The notes under the pieces: model-generated | The model's database searches: none | Told to the model about the DNA's origin: nothing | Seen by the model: only the letters and a program-made list of their open reading frames with translations | Made by a program: the position numbers and the translations under genes | Source of the DNA: Karalla daura | Lineage: Eukaryota > Chordata > Actinopteri > Chaetodontiformes > Leiognathidae | Assembly (NCBI GenBank): GCA_029224185.1 | Contig: CM055190.1 | Coordinates: 19,271,515 to 19,335,514 of the forward strand | Reading direction: 5' to 3' | Length of the DNA stretch: 64,000 nucleotides | Shown: positions 1 to 26,665 of the stretch, in pieces | Layout of the letters: each line of letters starts with the position of its first letter | How positions within the stretch are numbered: the first letter of the stretch is position 1

Positions 1-469
1 TTTTAATGGATCTGAATACCCAGGAGGGAGCCTTCGGTGCAACAAGCAGCACTCCCACAGAGGCTATAACGCAGTTAATTAGTTAATGAAGTTAAATATT
101 AACTGTGCCGACTGTATTTGTCAATAAGGTCCGACTATGCACAACTGAGGGGCCGAATCATTGCGTTTTCCTCTCCGCTCGCTGGGAGCTCTGTCCGTCA
201 GTCAGGGGTCATTTTAAAGGTTGGTTCAACTCAAAGAACTGGCACAGACACTGAAGCAAGGCGAGCTTCAGAGCTTCACCTTCAGAGCCCAACAAGGACC
301 ATCTGGATCCATCAGGGCCAGAATAAACCGAACAAACGTCCTGGAGGCTCTTTCAGTGTGACTTGGTGGCTTTGATGGGGGCGGTGGTGTGGCGTCTGGA
401 CAGGAAGCACACAAGCTCACAGAGTTTCTGTCTCCGACTCCCTGCCGAGCTCTCGGGGCCTCTACTCAC

Positions 470-13553
<13,084 letters not shown>

Positions 13554-13966
13554 TCTCTTCACCGTTGAGACCGAGGGGGAGCTGCGTCGTGGCCTCTATC
13601 CATCTATCGTTAGTGTTGCTGGTTGTCCCTGGGAGGAGAGCCCGGTGCAGGCTGCAGAGATCCGCTTCGGCTGCTCCTCCAGCGGAAGGTTGTCTTTTCA
13701 TAATTGTGCGACTCGCGGACTGACGCTGCGTGACGAGCCGGGCTGAGTCAGCCCCGCGCTCCGTCACATGGCGGGGAGGAGCCTGCGGCCACATGTGGCT
13801 TTGTTTTACTCCCTCACACAGCCGGGCGGCCAGGCAGGGACACAGAGGACAGCCAGGTCTGCTCGGCTTTAATGGCTGACTGCCTGCTGAGCCAACGCTC
13901 AACCTGGAGTACTAGAGCACGGTGATCGCTCTGCCGCTGCGGCATACTGTCTAGTTAGAGCACACA

Positions 13967-14111
<145 letters not shown>

Positions 14112-14339
14112 CACTAACCTGCCTACCTCCCAACCTACTACTAACTACTAACCAACATACCTTCCCAGCTACATACCTACTAGTAACGTCATATAACATT
14201 TACTCATTCAGCAGATCCTTTTATCCAAAGCAACTTACAATTTAAGGATTGCATTAGCTCTGTACTGTACAACAGGAGACCATAGTTGATACAAGAGCTT
14301 AAAGATAGGACGTAAAAAAAATCAGTGCAAATAAATGTT

Positions 14340-15230
14340 CGATGATCTATTGATTCATCCAACCATCAATCTGTGTCTATTAAATCAATTAGAAAACATC
14401 AGATTATACTGATGCTTATTACCATTTCACATATTGAAGAGAACACTTTATCTCCCTGCTAATTCAACAACAGTCAAGATAAACCAAAGTGGAAGGCCAA
14501 ATCAGTAAAAGACTTGTGAAACTTTATGAGTAACTTTATTACTTTATTACTTTATTTAGTATGTGAAATACAGTAGAATAAATTAGATAAAACTATCTGG
14601 AGAGATAAAACAAAAGGGTCAGCACTGATACAAGGTTGTTGTATATGCAGTGATGCAGACACTATGTGGTGAATAGAAAGCTGAGCAGTAAGAAGCTCTT
14701 CTCTCTCTCTTTGTTCCAGCCCTCGGCTGTGGCCATGAGCAGCTGAAATGAGTTTCCTCTGCCTGGTGGTTGGCCTCAGCCCTAGAGAGGGGAGGGAGGT
14801 AAAGAGCTCAGACATCCAGGAGGGGCTCACAGTACAGGTCCTGCTCCTCCACACCAAGAGGATCCAGCTGAGGTGGCTCAGGCATCTGGTCAGGGCTGGC
14901 TCCTGGAAGCATCCATGATAAGGTGCTCTGAACATCCAAGAGGAGACCCTGAGGTAGATCCAGGTCACATCCAGGAGAAATGATATCTCTCGACTTGGGA
15001 ACGTCTCAGAGGAGCGCCTCTCCCAGAGGAGTGGTGGAGGTACACGGGGAGAGGAGAGTCTGGGCTTTTCCTCACAGACTGATGGGACAAGTTGCTGTAC
15101 TGACATCTCCAACATCTTACCACATTCAAATTATATCGACTTTGAAGCAGCTTTGATGTTCCTCTACAACTTCCATTGATGAGTTATTAACATTAATAAC
15201 CGCAGGTTGGCTGTGTGTGAAAATGAGAAC
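14340..15230 (+). mobile_element. Composite repeat with LINE ORF2 3' fragment, copy A
   Basis: The central part (about 14700-15065) reads like the C-terminal end of a fish non-LTR retrotransposon ORF: it has cagctgaaatgagtttcctc, gctcagacatccaggagggg, ggtggctcaggcatctggtc, and a decayed version of the segment before gagaggagagtctgggc. It has several frame breaks and is dead. The same unit, with the same unrelated flanks (ttagaaaacatcag on the left, ctttgatgttcctc on the right), recurs at 25868-26665. Confidence 0.6.
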
Positions 15231-15969
15231 CCCCCCAGCATTTACGACACTTCTAATTGTTTTATAAGGCAATGTGTACTCAGCAGCGATAACTCCTGGC
15301 AGGTTTTTAACCCGGGCAACCAAAGTGTGTTATTTATGGCCTCCACCTGCTCTGTAAAGCATTGGTAAATAATTCATTCAGCTGCATTATTAGGACATGG
15401 CAGCCTATGGAGGTTATTTAAGTTTTAAGTCAACTGTTACACAACTCATAGATGAACCAAGTCAGATTTTATTCCAACATATCAGCAAAATACAGGCAAC
15501 CTGACTGAGCTCTGATGGGTTTGGGACGCAGAATATAAAGGAATTACATGTTCATCATCATAATCCTAAAAATGGAGCCATATACGTATCAGAAACTGTG
15601 ATTTTTATGAGCCCTTGTTGGACTGCTCTTCCTTCTCGGGGCGATAAAAAGATTTAATCATTGCACATTCAACAAGACAGTTATTGGAGAATAGAGAGAG
15701 TTGGGGACCCACTCGGATCCGAGTCTGAAAAAGAGTTGAATATTGATCCGACGCCCTCGGGCCCCTACTTTAACTCCGTCAGAGCCGTGGCGCAGCTCCT
15801 TTTATAAACTGGCACGGGTCCTGGCTGCAGATTTAATTTGAAGAGCTTATCGATCATTGCTGGCCGCTGTCTCCGCCGGCCACCTCACCGAGCATGAAAC
15901 GCTGGAAACCCTTGCACGTTCGACCGCTGAGCGTTTTCAACCGGGCACAGAATGAACACGCGGGTGCAT

Positions 15970-16405
15970 TAAATACAAGTTGTTCATTTTAATATAAGGC
16001 AATGAAAGAAATCACATCATACAAACAGGTTACACAGAAAACCCCAAAACAGTTATCAAAAATGTATCAATATTGTGGCTACAGGGAATTAAACCCCCAC
16101 CCGGACCCTGATGAAACAAATGTCAAGCTAAATATTATAAAGTGCTTTCTCATTTTTTACCGTATGCAATCATCGTCAAGGCAAAGGCTTTACAGTTTTC
16201 TCAACACGAACCTAAAAACACCACTCAGGCACTAAACAAGCTCTCGGTTACTTTCAAAACATCTCTGTTCCACCAACACAATAACTCTGAACCGTCTACT
16301 ACCACCCAACCGCCACTCACAGCAGTCAAATGAACCCATAGTCCTCCATACCGATGCCGTTTGATCAACATAGTTTGTCCCTTGCTTTGCAAATGTGATA
16401 TTAAA

Positions 16406-16443
<38 letters not shown>

Positions 16444-16808
16444 GTGTGTGGGCGGGGGCAGCGTTCAGCAGTTGGGTCCAGTCTCAATACTGCAAAGTCA
16501 GCATTTTTCTCCCTCTATGGAACCGTCAACTCTTCCCTCTGGAGAAATGAAAGGGAGACAGGTCGTTAGGGGAGTCGGCAGTGTCGAGGTCGCCCAGTCC
16601 TCCGGTACAGACAACCATCGATGCACAGCCGCATACGCAACACCAAGGAAGAGCGGCGAACACAAAAACAAAACACACAAGGCAAAAAAACAACGCATCC
16701 CGAAAACAAAAACATCCATGCCACAGCTGTCACAGGTGAAACTGCAAGCGACAACATGCAGAGGACGACACGGACGTCGGTGCTTGTACGAGAGGCGGAG
16801 GGGCGTGA
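15970..16808 (-). other. sppl2a: Putative 3' UTR and poly(A) signal of sppl2a
   Basis: Below the proposed stop codon the minus strand contains no coding exon that fits. Near 15975-15995 it reads tatattaaaatgaac, giving the variant signal ATTAAA followed by a GT/T-rich stretch. A (TG)n tract at about 16409-16450 falls inside. The length and end are inferred. Confidence 0.35.
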
Positions 16809-18063
16809 TCAGCCCTCCTCGGTTGCAAGAGGCGGATGAGCGGAGACGGAATGAGAGGAAAAAACAAACTGCAGAAATAAAGAGATGAGGTTAATGCCAT
16901 TCCAGGGCCGCGGCTCTGGCTCTGAGGCGGGCCGAGAGGGTTTTTTTTTTTCTGACCGACACCACGAGGCGGTTATTTTCGATCAGCTAGAGACACCCGG
17001 TGGCCAGCGCCAGTACAGCACTTCTGATTCAACCAGTCCCGCGGGACGCGTTTGAGAGAGGGCGTGACAAATGTCACGCTCTGTACGTCCCGCTGACCCT
17101 GGAAATCGGGTGTTAGAAAAACAGAAATAAAAAGAAACAGACAAAGGTGAGGAGGCGGTAAGGCGCTGCAGTAAGCGACACTGCGCAATGTCAGGAGAGA
17201 TGGATGAGATAAGGGGGGGCAGGTGGGGGGGTGGGGGGGGATGGGGGGGCACACCTGGCAGCAAAGGTTCCCTGGACGAGTCCAAGACCTGGTGAAGATG
17301 GAGCCAGGTTAGAATTACCTTTCCTGCTCTTTGCCCAAACACAAACACACACACACACACACACACACAGGTACGTTCATACGTCATTACACATCCACAT
17401 TGCGCTGAGAGCTCAGGGGAGGGAAACATCGGGGGAGCGCTTGTGAATGACTGCAGCGCATTTTGAAAGGCGACTGGGCCCGCGTCACCTCCGATTCGTC
17501 GAGTGCGGCATTCCATTTCATTACGGGCGCCAAGCAGGTATTTCCATTGACGTGCATACTGCACACATATATCGTATGACTTTAGTGAACGATTACTCTT
17601 CTTTACCACAACGCATGAGGATGGGCTGCTTTGAAGTAGAGTACAGTGTTGTTGTTTTCCACACATACGTGTATAAATATCATTACCTGATCTGTGACTG
17701 GTGAAATCTGTTACCCGATCTGTGATTGCTTTGAGAAACTGATATGGATGTATGCGGATGTATGTCACAGGTGTGGTACACCTGGCGTTTCTAGTATCGG
17801 GCACAAACTCTCACAGACACAATTTACTCTGTTTTTCTTGTATAACAGCGACTGAATGGGTTAACCTGAGAGCTGTCGCCTATTACGTGGCCCGACTTCT
17901 CTGCATTGAGCCTGAGGCCGTCTGGTGTAAACCCGAGTCCTCTCGCTCTACTCGAACGGCAACAGGATTCCTTGGAAAACTACGTGAATCTTATCATGCT
18001 TTTGATGAGATTCACAACCCAGAAAAACGGGCTCTGCGGAGAGTGTGCCTGAAAAATGCAGTG

Positions 18064-18094
<31 letters not shown>

Positions 18095-21000
18095 CGGGTC
18101 AAGACATCGGGCCCTCGAGGCAGAGCAGGAAACTGATTTTACTGCTGAACAGAGAAGCTTTTTTTCTTCCACAATGTTATGCACACGTAAAGCAGGCAAG
18201 CCGCGTTCGCCTCATTAAATATGCAGGACATCCTCCTCCTGGGCATGTCGTAGACATGCTTTGGGATCTTTCATGTCTGAAAAACAACCAACGCTGCCGG
18301 AAATGCCGATGAAACGGGTTCAACGAGCGCGTCCCGACATGAACCGGTCTGGAAGTTCTGGGGACGGGCCAGAGCAACCACCCCGTACCGTGGATTTTGC
18401 GGCGCCCTCACCTCATAGGTGGTTCCCGCCCAGAACTGCCTCATCTCTCGCCGACACCCGGCCACCGCGGCGCTGGTTATCAGGGTGAAGGGCACCAGGT
18501 AGAGCAGGGCGGGCTGGCCCATCCCGGACAACAGCATCACCGCAAATGTCACTATCATTCCCAGCAGATAGGCTGCAGGGGCGGGAGACGGAGAGACGGA
18601 GAGAGATGGAGACAAATGGAACAAGAGAGATTCAGAAGAGAGATTGGGTAGGCCTGGGACATGCAGCGCATGTGGACTAAATCGGGACCCGAGTGAAAGT
18701 CAGTCAAACAGTTTTCAAAAATGAAAAGGGAAAGATAAAGCGCAGTATCAGCAATATTAGGAACCTTGCAGTACCTATGCAGCAGCTGACAAAGTAGACC
18801 TTCCTGCCGCTGTTGATCCAGACATCGAACCTGCTGCAGTAGGCCACCAGGAGGCCTGTGGGACCAGGGAGGAGGCAGACAGTCAGCGTCTCTGTCCTCT
18901 CGCTCTCTGGGTCAGTCAAGTCAAACCGGCGGGGCACAGTATTGAGAACACGTCCGGGATATTTGCCGGGACGGCCCGACGCTAAGCTCACCCGGAACGA
19001 TGATGTCTCCGTAACCCAGGATGGAGAACTGCATGCCGCACAGGTTCTGAGCCCAAGCTGAGAACCGCGGGACACGCATCACCACTGGCAGCTGACGGGG
19101 GAAAATGAAAAGAGCACTCGTTTACAGCGATAAAGTGTCGCAGTGGATGCAATGAGAATTAACCCTATATTCAATTCTCTGCACTCTGTGAAGACATTAA
19201 GGGGGGACTTTCAGCACAAAACCACCCAATAACACAACAAATCACCACAGAGGAAACATGTCAGAGCCATTACTGGGGACTGGACTGGCTGAACACACAG
19301 GTGTGTGTGATTCGTCCGAGTGAAAACTGAAACTCGGCAGAAGAAAGAAGTCCTGAGATGAACTATGCTCCAGCTAATCTGCGGTGGCTTAACATTCCTT
19401 ATGCTCTCTCAATGGCCAGAGCTCCACAACCGATGCTAAATCAGTGGAATAGCACTGCTGGGAATGCAGCTGAAGTCCATAAAGATTTCTGTGAAAGGTT
19501 AAATGAAGAGCCAGTGTTACAATGCTACGACGTGAAGTCAGGTTTGTATTAGAGTATCTGCTTTAAGCGAGCACAAGCCACCTGACAGTCATGTGAGGGT
19601 CCACGTGTTTTTGCCTTTGTTTCATGGCTAAAAGGGGCTGAGGAAAAGCCGGGGCACCTCGTTTTCAAAAGACACACTTTACTGGTTCGGTGGATTTACG
19701 CATTTATGTCGTTTTCGTTTGCAAAATGCATTGCGATTAACATCTTGAGACGTTTTCCAGCGGGATTCTGCTCTACGTGACACTGAACAGACCACAACCC
19801 CACGTCCCACCCCACTTCAGGATGCGGCATTTAAACAGAAAAGGAGTGGATGTGTCGAGCCTTACTTTCTCAGAGGGAGTCTGGGGTTCGGCGGGGACCT
19901 CCACCATGTTACCTTGCGTCTACAACAGAGCCCAAGCAGCCCCAGTGCACAGTTAGTCAACCGGTCTACCGTTGCTCTCGGGGCATCAACAAACACAAAG
20001 CAGCTCAGCCGGCATGTTAATGAAGCCAGGGCAAACTTCACGGGGCTGGGGGGGGGGAATTCCACCAAGCGTCACTTTCGCTTTTCGGCGTGTGGCCTGG
20101 GTAACAAAGCCCGTCTGGAAATCAGACACCGCTGCACGTAGCGTTTCTTCGACGCCGAGTCGAGCCTCCGACTACCGGCTCGGCATGCGTGTCCCCATAA
20201 CCACGGAAACACTCTTCTGGTGAAATTTCTGAGAGTGTATCTCTTGGAGAATGCTTCTGAAAACGCCAGGGAAGACAGTTTGGTGGAGTTCCCCTTCCTG
20301 CTGCGGGTGAGATGCGATGCGGTGCAGGGCGACTGACCTTCTCCCCGGACGCGTCCGGGCCCAAGGCGACCTGCACCATGATGCTGACTCCATTCTGTCA
20401 ACAGAGAGAGAGAGAGAGAGAGACAAGCCGAGCGGTCAACCATCCAGCGCCTCTCAACAAAGTTATCCCACTCCCTTTGGCGAAAGCGCCCAAGCTTATG
20501 AAATGAATTTCGCTTCATCCTTGAAGCTCGAGGCAGCAAAACACGGAACGTTGGGGGCGCGAACTCAACTCACTGACTTGTTGCTCTGCGCAAAAGAGCA
20601 AGCCAAACAAACGGATGTACGTGGTCGTACCTTGGTGAAGAAGGGGGTGATGAAGACGAAGAAGACGTCATACACAAGCAGGAGGCTCAGTAGAATCACA
20701 CAGATCTAGAGGACGACAGGACAACACTTCAATCTTGGACGATAAAGCAGAGATTAAAGTTGTGTATATTGAGTACGCACGCACACAACCTGCATTTAAT
20801 TTCTCTAAGGTTCTCGAAAGATCAGTGGGGCTTCCATCTATCTACAGCACACGCACACAAACGCATTCTCCTGATGAAGCGAAGATGCTAAGGTACCTTG
20901 AAGTTGGACAGTGAGATGGTCTTCATGAAGTTGAGGCAGAAAGCGATGCCGAGCAGGTCCTGCAAGATCCAGATCCATCTGAGGGGGAAGGAGAAGCGGC

Positions 21001-24000
21001 GATTCAAACGACGCTGCCAGTGCCTTGTCCCACTATGCGAGGGAGGAACCGAAAGGGGGAACCCGCGTGCGTGCTTCTCATGGGTCCCCTCTCACCTGTC
21101 TTCGTTCCTGTAGACGCCCCAGATCACAGCGATGGTGATGCACACGGCAGCCAGGACGAGGGACCTCACTGACAGCTTCCAGTTGCGGACAGAGAAGCTG
21201 CAGCGGGGGGGGGGGGCACAGATCGCTCGGGTAAGCACGGGCCGTCGGGCTTTGTCTGGCAGGCGCGTTCTTTGGAAGCAGACGCGTTAAAGGGGAAGGA
21301 AGTGACGCACTCGGCTCGGTTTCACTTCTTTCCACCGAGCCTGAAAAAAACCCCCCGAAGCTGGCCCCTTTTAGACAGCGCAGATGCAGGGAGTGGTGGC
21401 GGGTGCGTGGAATCCTCCCTACCTCAGAGTGCCGCAGCCCATCTTTTCCATCACGGCGTCGAGGCAGCTGAAGAGCGCCGACGCGGACGCCACGCAGAAT
21501 ATCGCGATGATGACGTAAACTGGGGCGGTAGAGAAAACACGCAGGCGCCCGTCAGCGAAAACTAAAAAGGCGGCGCCCCCCTCCCGCGGAGAGCCTGCTC
21601 CACTCACCGAGGATGTTGTAGAAGAAGTACATGAGGACCAGCATGCCGCACATCAGGCCCACGAAGATGACCACCTTCAGAGGGGAGTAGAGGAACAGCT
21701 CGCCGCTGTCCGACTTGCTCTCCCCTCCTCCCCCAGCGCCGTCCACGCCGCCATCCAGCCGGTCTCTGGGGGGCGGGAACACAAGCGCGGGTTCACGCGT
21801 CTACTCCGGGCTGGCGGCTGACAAACCTGATGCCAACGGAGGGGCGGCGAATCTCGCCTCTCGCACGCGCCGCTCCAGTATCCGCCCAGGGCCACGGTGA
21901 CCACGGCGATCAGCAGCATGACGGCGATGCTCGGGTCGACCTTGGAGTGGGGCGGGGCGTAGAGCTCGACCTGCATGTCCCCGCCGAACACCTGGCGAGG
22001 ACGAGAGCAAAGCGCTCAGTCCGCGGTCACGCATCCCGTTCTCTCCGCTGGACTCGTGGCATAAGCTTTTCCCTGACAGATGTTGCCTGCCGAGCCAATG
22101 CAGAGGCCGCACATCGTTACCTGCTGTGCCTCCAGGAAGTCCCTGTACCTCATGAGAGCCAGGGGGATGAGCACCTTTGCATACTCGGAGTCGTTGGCGG
22201 ATGGCGTGACCTATGAGAGCGAGGGAATTTGATTATGCAGATAGTCCCGTCCCTCGAACGGGTGGCTAGGTTTATGGCGTTGTCGCTGTCTTGCCTACCA
22301 GCGTCTTGTTGCTGGCGATGAGCAAAGTCCTGGCGCCGAGCCTCTGGGCGACCTGAGCTTTCTGGCTGAAGGCGCAGTCGCCCCTCATCACCACCACCGC
22401 CTTGTCCTTGACCACGTCCGGGCTGACCCCCGACTCGTTACACAGCAGAGTGGAGGTCAGATTCACCAGAGGGAACCTCAGCTGGGAGAGAAGGGAAGAC
22501 ACGCCTGATATTACGGCTGCACCCACGTGTAGGAATTCTTTGTTTATGTGCGCTTCATTAAGAGAATAATGCAGAGCGGGTCTAAATTTGGAGCACTGTA
22601 GTAAATTGCCACTTAAAGTTGAATTGAATGGAACTGAAAGTAAAAAAAAACTGAATTCCTCTGGGGGAGAACTTTACATGCAGCACTGCTGATTTTCTCT
22701 CATTTGAGAGAACCTTTGGATATTTTATTTGATTTGTTTGTTTGTTTTGAATTCCAAATCTCCTTATTCCCGCGGCTCCTCCCTTTAGAGGGATGAAATG
22801 CTTGCTTTGTCGGGATTTTCACACCATTTCCAAACAGCAAGTTGTGTTGATTAAAAAAAAAAAAACAATCTGAAGCTCTGATACCAGACAATCAAAGGAG
22901 AGCTAAAAACTTACTGCAGCCATGAGTGTTTCTGCCAGAGGTGTCCAGGAGTGATTGTGGACGATACAGTAATCTCTCTCCAAGTTTTCATTTGAAACGT
23001 GCAAAATCGCCTCCTGGCAGTTTATCTGTGGGGAAATAAACGTATTGTAAGTCACGCCAAGGCAGCACATGTTGACACTTGGTCTCATCGACACGTTTCT
23101 ACCACAATTAAGTTGAATCGAACTGAATAGAAGAGAATGAGGATCTCAATAGCTGACGTGTTTGAATGTGTGCTTTGGACCTTTCACACACTCTGTCACA
23201 ACTCAGAACAAATCAGAGACAGAGGAAACATTTCTAAGTGACTCACACAACGGTGTGTATTTGTAATTTTCCTTCCCAATTTTGTCCACCGATGCAATCT
23301 TTTTGTCCACCGCAAGCACCTTCTGTGTGAGTTTAGTTCAGCCTCGAGCTGAAGGGCCCGTCTCACAGTCATGTGTATGACCTGAGAGAGTGAGCCCAGA
23401 GTTGAGGAGTACTCAACACTTTATACTGACAGCAACAAGGTCAGATAAAAACAATATTTTATCAAAAAGACTGGCAATGAACAGGGCTGCTGAGAGTGGT
23501 CAGGAACCGACTGCAAATGAGACCTCCAATGTTATGAGAATGCTGAACAGAGTCAAGAATATATTGTACTGTAGAGATATAACAGAATAGATATAAAGAC
23601 ATTACATCCAGTCATCCATCCATCCATCCATCCATAGACCCTCAGACATTCAGATTCTAATAAAATGTTAAAACATCAACCCCGTCCTGGCTCACGTACA
23701 GTGGTGGCCGGTGAATTTCAGTGTTGACTTTAAAACTGTATCATCTGTCAACAAAGCTCTTAATGGTTTCGCTTTAGCATATATCACTGATCTGTTTACA
23801 TACTCTCACTTCGTCAACACGAGGACTTGCTTTCTCAGCTGCGGCCTACGTGAATAGGTATCCTTGGGCACAGGTAATGAACCCCAAACTCCCTGATGCG
23901 GTTCATCGGTTTACTAAGGTGAGTGGTTAGAGTCGCTGGTTGGGCAGGTGGGGTGTGTTAGGAAACCTTTGCAGCCTGTGCATTGAAGGGATGAATGTAA

Positions 24001-24783
24001 CTTGAGTCTGTACAACAAAGCACTATGAGTCATCATAAAGTCCAGAAAAGTACTGCAGTGTATAAAAGCCAATCCATTTACCACTTCACTATCGACAGTT
24101 TCATAACTAACTTGAGATCATTTCTCTAAGACCTTGCCTTTGGCGCAGTATGAGCCTGCTATTTGCTATAATTCATGTTTTAATGCGTGTATATATATTC
24201 ATTTATCTTGCGATCTGACTCTCATTTAGTTTTAATAGCTTTGATGCACTGCTTTTAAAGCAACGATTTACACAAACCAGACCACAAACAGGTCAGTAAA
24301 TCATTACCCTGCCTGACATTAACACTTTATACTTCCTGTATAGTCTGGGGCGAAACCGTGCCCTACTATTCTGAATCAGTTAACCGGATCAATGGAGTTT
24401 TAATCGCCTGTACGTGGCACCTTTTAATCTCTACCACCTCTGTCGTGTGAACGATGAAGCAGCACAGACGCTCACAGTTTTCCGGATCTTAAGCTCCGGC
24501 TAATTTACCCGACACTAGAGCTAATGCTAATTTATAGTCTCACTGACTAACTAAGAAAGAAATAAGAACTTAAGTCTTGTTAACCTGCCACATGCTATTC
24601 GAGTATTAAGACACTCTCTCGCACACAATAAGACTTTAATTTAGACAGTTTGAGCGATTGTCAGAGAGGAAAGGGCTCCTCTTCCAGGGCCCTAACGCTG
24701 CTAACGGTCAGAATCGTCGTTAAACTCACCTGAGATGCCAAGAAAACCAGCGATAAAAACACGACTCTGACGGCTCCTTCCAT
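16809..24783 (-). CDS. sppl2a: Signal peptide peptidase-like 2A, intramembrane aspartyl protease
   Basis: SPPL2A is a GxGD protease of endosomes and lysosomes that cleaves type II membrane stubs such as CD74 and TNF. Sixteen coding exons (minus strand): 24730-24783, 22915-23025, 22299-22481, 22121-22210, 21858-21991, 21608-21765, 21423-21519, 21096-21197, 20897-20978, 20631-20705, 20338-20394, 19866-19919, 18992-19091, 18775-18855, 18412-18572 and 16809-16868. Phases all join, giving 532 aa (human about 520). A hydrophobic leader (residues 1-18) is followed by a luminal PA-like domain (about 20-150, with NLTST and VVVMRGDCAF), then nine predicted membrane segments. Catalytic motifs are present: VYDVFF (D about 350), GYGD (D about 428) and QPALLYLVP (PAL about 480-482). 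One intron (21766-21857) appears to use a GC donor. The last exon is the least certain; it was chosen by phase, a tttatttctgcag acceptor and a good stop. Its neighbour trpm7 matches human order. Confidence 0.92.
16869..18411 (-). other. sppl2a: Last intron of sppl2a, nothing else seen
   Basis: This 1.5-kb stretch separates the PAL-motif exon from the proposed last exon. It holds a CA tract (about 17341-17370), a G-rich run near 17214-17250 and a G run at 18082-18094. No ORF in it resembles a known protein. Confidence 0.45.
23026..24729 (-). other. sppl2a: sppl2a intron 1
   Basis: The intron lies between the leader exon and the exon encoding QEAILHVSNEN. It contains a short (ATCC)n run at about 23611-23634 and otherwise AT-rich sequence with no recognisable gene. 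Confidence 0.6.
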
Positions 24784-24960
24784 GGCGATAACATGCGTTT
24801 GTTCTCAGGGTCCTGAGGCACCAACATGGGCTGGTTTGTGACGCGTATCGAGACCGGGATCCTCCTCTATCTGGCTCCGATCATCATCTTTTTCTGTCGC
24901 CTCTGCTGCTACTGCTGTTGACAGGGCACTTCCGGGGTTGGCGCGTGACGCGGGGCACTC
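24784..24960 (-). promoter_or_regulatory. sppl2a: Probable sppl2a promoter and 5' UTR
   Basis: This lies immediately upstream of the sppl2a ATG (24781-24783, minus strand). It is more CpG-rich than its surroundings and carries two TGACGCG words (about 24838-24844 and 24946-24952) that resemble CRE half-sites. No TATA box is evident. Confidence 0.4.
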
Positions 24961-25155
24961 GCGCCCACCAGTTTCTGTTTCGTCTCGAGGCGTGAAAACA
25001 GACAAACAAGCTACAATAAGACAACTCTGTCGCACAAACAAAGACAGAATTATGAAGAAGGAGGTAGATGAAGAAGGCATAAGGTGGAGGAATGGTGGAA
25101 GAGTTTGTGGAATATTTTGAAAGTGATCTGTAACGGTTGAATATCATTGTTCTAT

Positions 25156-25341
<186 letters not shown>

Positions 25342-25789
25342 TTGTCTATCGTAATGAAAATTTTAATGCATTATGCTGTATTAACATCTCATGCTGTAAA
25401 CCCTCTACTGTAAATAGTATATTGTTGTAACCGCACCTGCATCACACCACCTCCACTTCAAGACCTCTCGAGACAACATGACCTGCGCTATCGCCACAGG
25501 AAAGAACAGGGCTGCGCTATCAGGAGGAGGAGAGGAGGATACAGCAGGCTAATTGGCTGCATGAAAGAAGTTCTTTCATGTATTTTATCTGTGAAATGAC
25601 TCAACAAATGATCTCACCTTCTTCTCACTTCTGCGAAGAGAGGAGCAAGGGGGGCATTCACACTGTGCGGCTTGCTGTCACTGTCTCTCTCTCCGGAGAT
25701 ATTACATTAAAGCTTGAGCATTGCAACTGCATCAAGGCCTTGGTGAATCTTGCTCTTGCCCATGACAGAGATTTCCACAACACTATCCA

Positions 25790-25880
<91 letters not shown>
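25790..25880. repeat. (CTGT)n microsatellite
   Basis: About 22 units, directly abutting the left end of composite repeat copy B. Confidence 0.95.
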
Positions 25881-25882
<2 letters not shown>

Positions 25883-26665
25883 TAAATCTGTTAGAAAACA
25901 TCAGCCTGTACTTGATGGGTTATTACATATTTAAGCTGGAGAACTTTACAAAGAGCATATTCTCCCCACTAATGACACAACTGTCGAGATGGATATGAAC
26001 CAAAGCTGAGGGTCAAATAATTAAAAGACTTGTAAAACGTTGTTACCCATGATATGAAATACAGTAGAGTACAGGCAAATGGTTGGCACTGATACAAAGT
26101 TGTTGTATATGTAGTGATGCAGACACTGTGGTGAATAGAAAGCTGAGCTGTAAGAAGCTCTTGCCTCTCTCTTTGCTCCAGCCCTCAGCTGTAGCCATGA
26201 GCAGCTGAAATGAGTTTCCTCTGCATAGTGGCTGTCCTCAGCCCTCGAGAGGGAAGGGAGGTGAAGAGCTCAGACATCCAGGAGGGGCTCAAATGAAGAG
26301 TTCCGAGGGTGGATCCAGGACACACTAGAAAGACTGTATCTCTTGACCGGCTTGGAAATGTCTCAGGATCTTCCCAGAGGAGCTGGTGGAGGCAGCCGTG
26401 GAGATGAGTGTCTGGGCTTTTCCAAATCAGAGACAAATCAGACGAGACTTTTTTAGATTAGATTTTTTTTTGCATGTACATGCTATTAATTGTTGTTAGT
26501 GTTGCGCTCCATCAGCATATTTTTTTCAACGGCATCTTCCCGTTCAAAATATTTCAACTTAAACTTGTTGCTTTGATGTTCCTCAACAACCATCATTAAT
26601 GAGTTATTAACTGTATGTCATACAATTATAAACTATAATTATAACTGCAGGTCAGATGTGATGAT
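25868..26665 (+). mobile_element. Composite repeat with LINE ORF2 3' fragment, copy B
   Basis: This copy shares with copy A (14340-15230) the left flank ttagaaaacatcag, the middle cagctgaaatgagtttcctc and cagacatccaggaggggctc, and the right flank ctttgatgttcctc. It lacks about 150 bp of the middle compared with copy A. Both are preceded by a tetranucleotide microsatellite. Confidence 0.6.

Noticed and set aside
17948..18199. Minus-strand ORF as the C-terminal exon of sppl2a
   Set aside because: It does not join the exon ending at 18412 in phase with a proper acceptor, and much of it is a GT/G tract.
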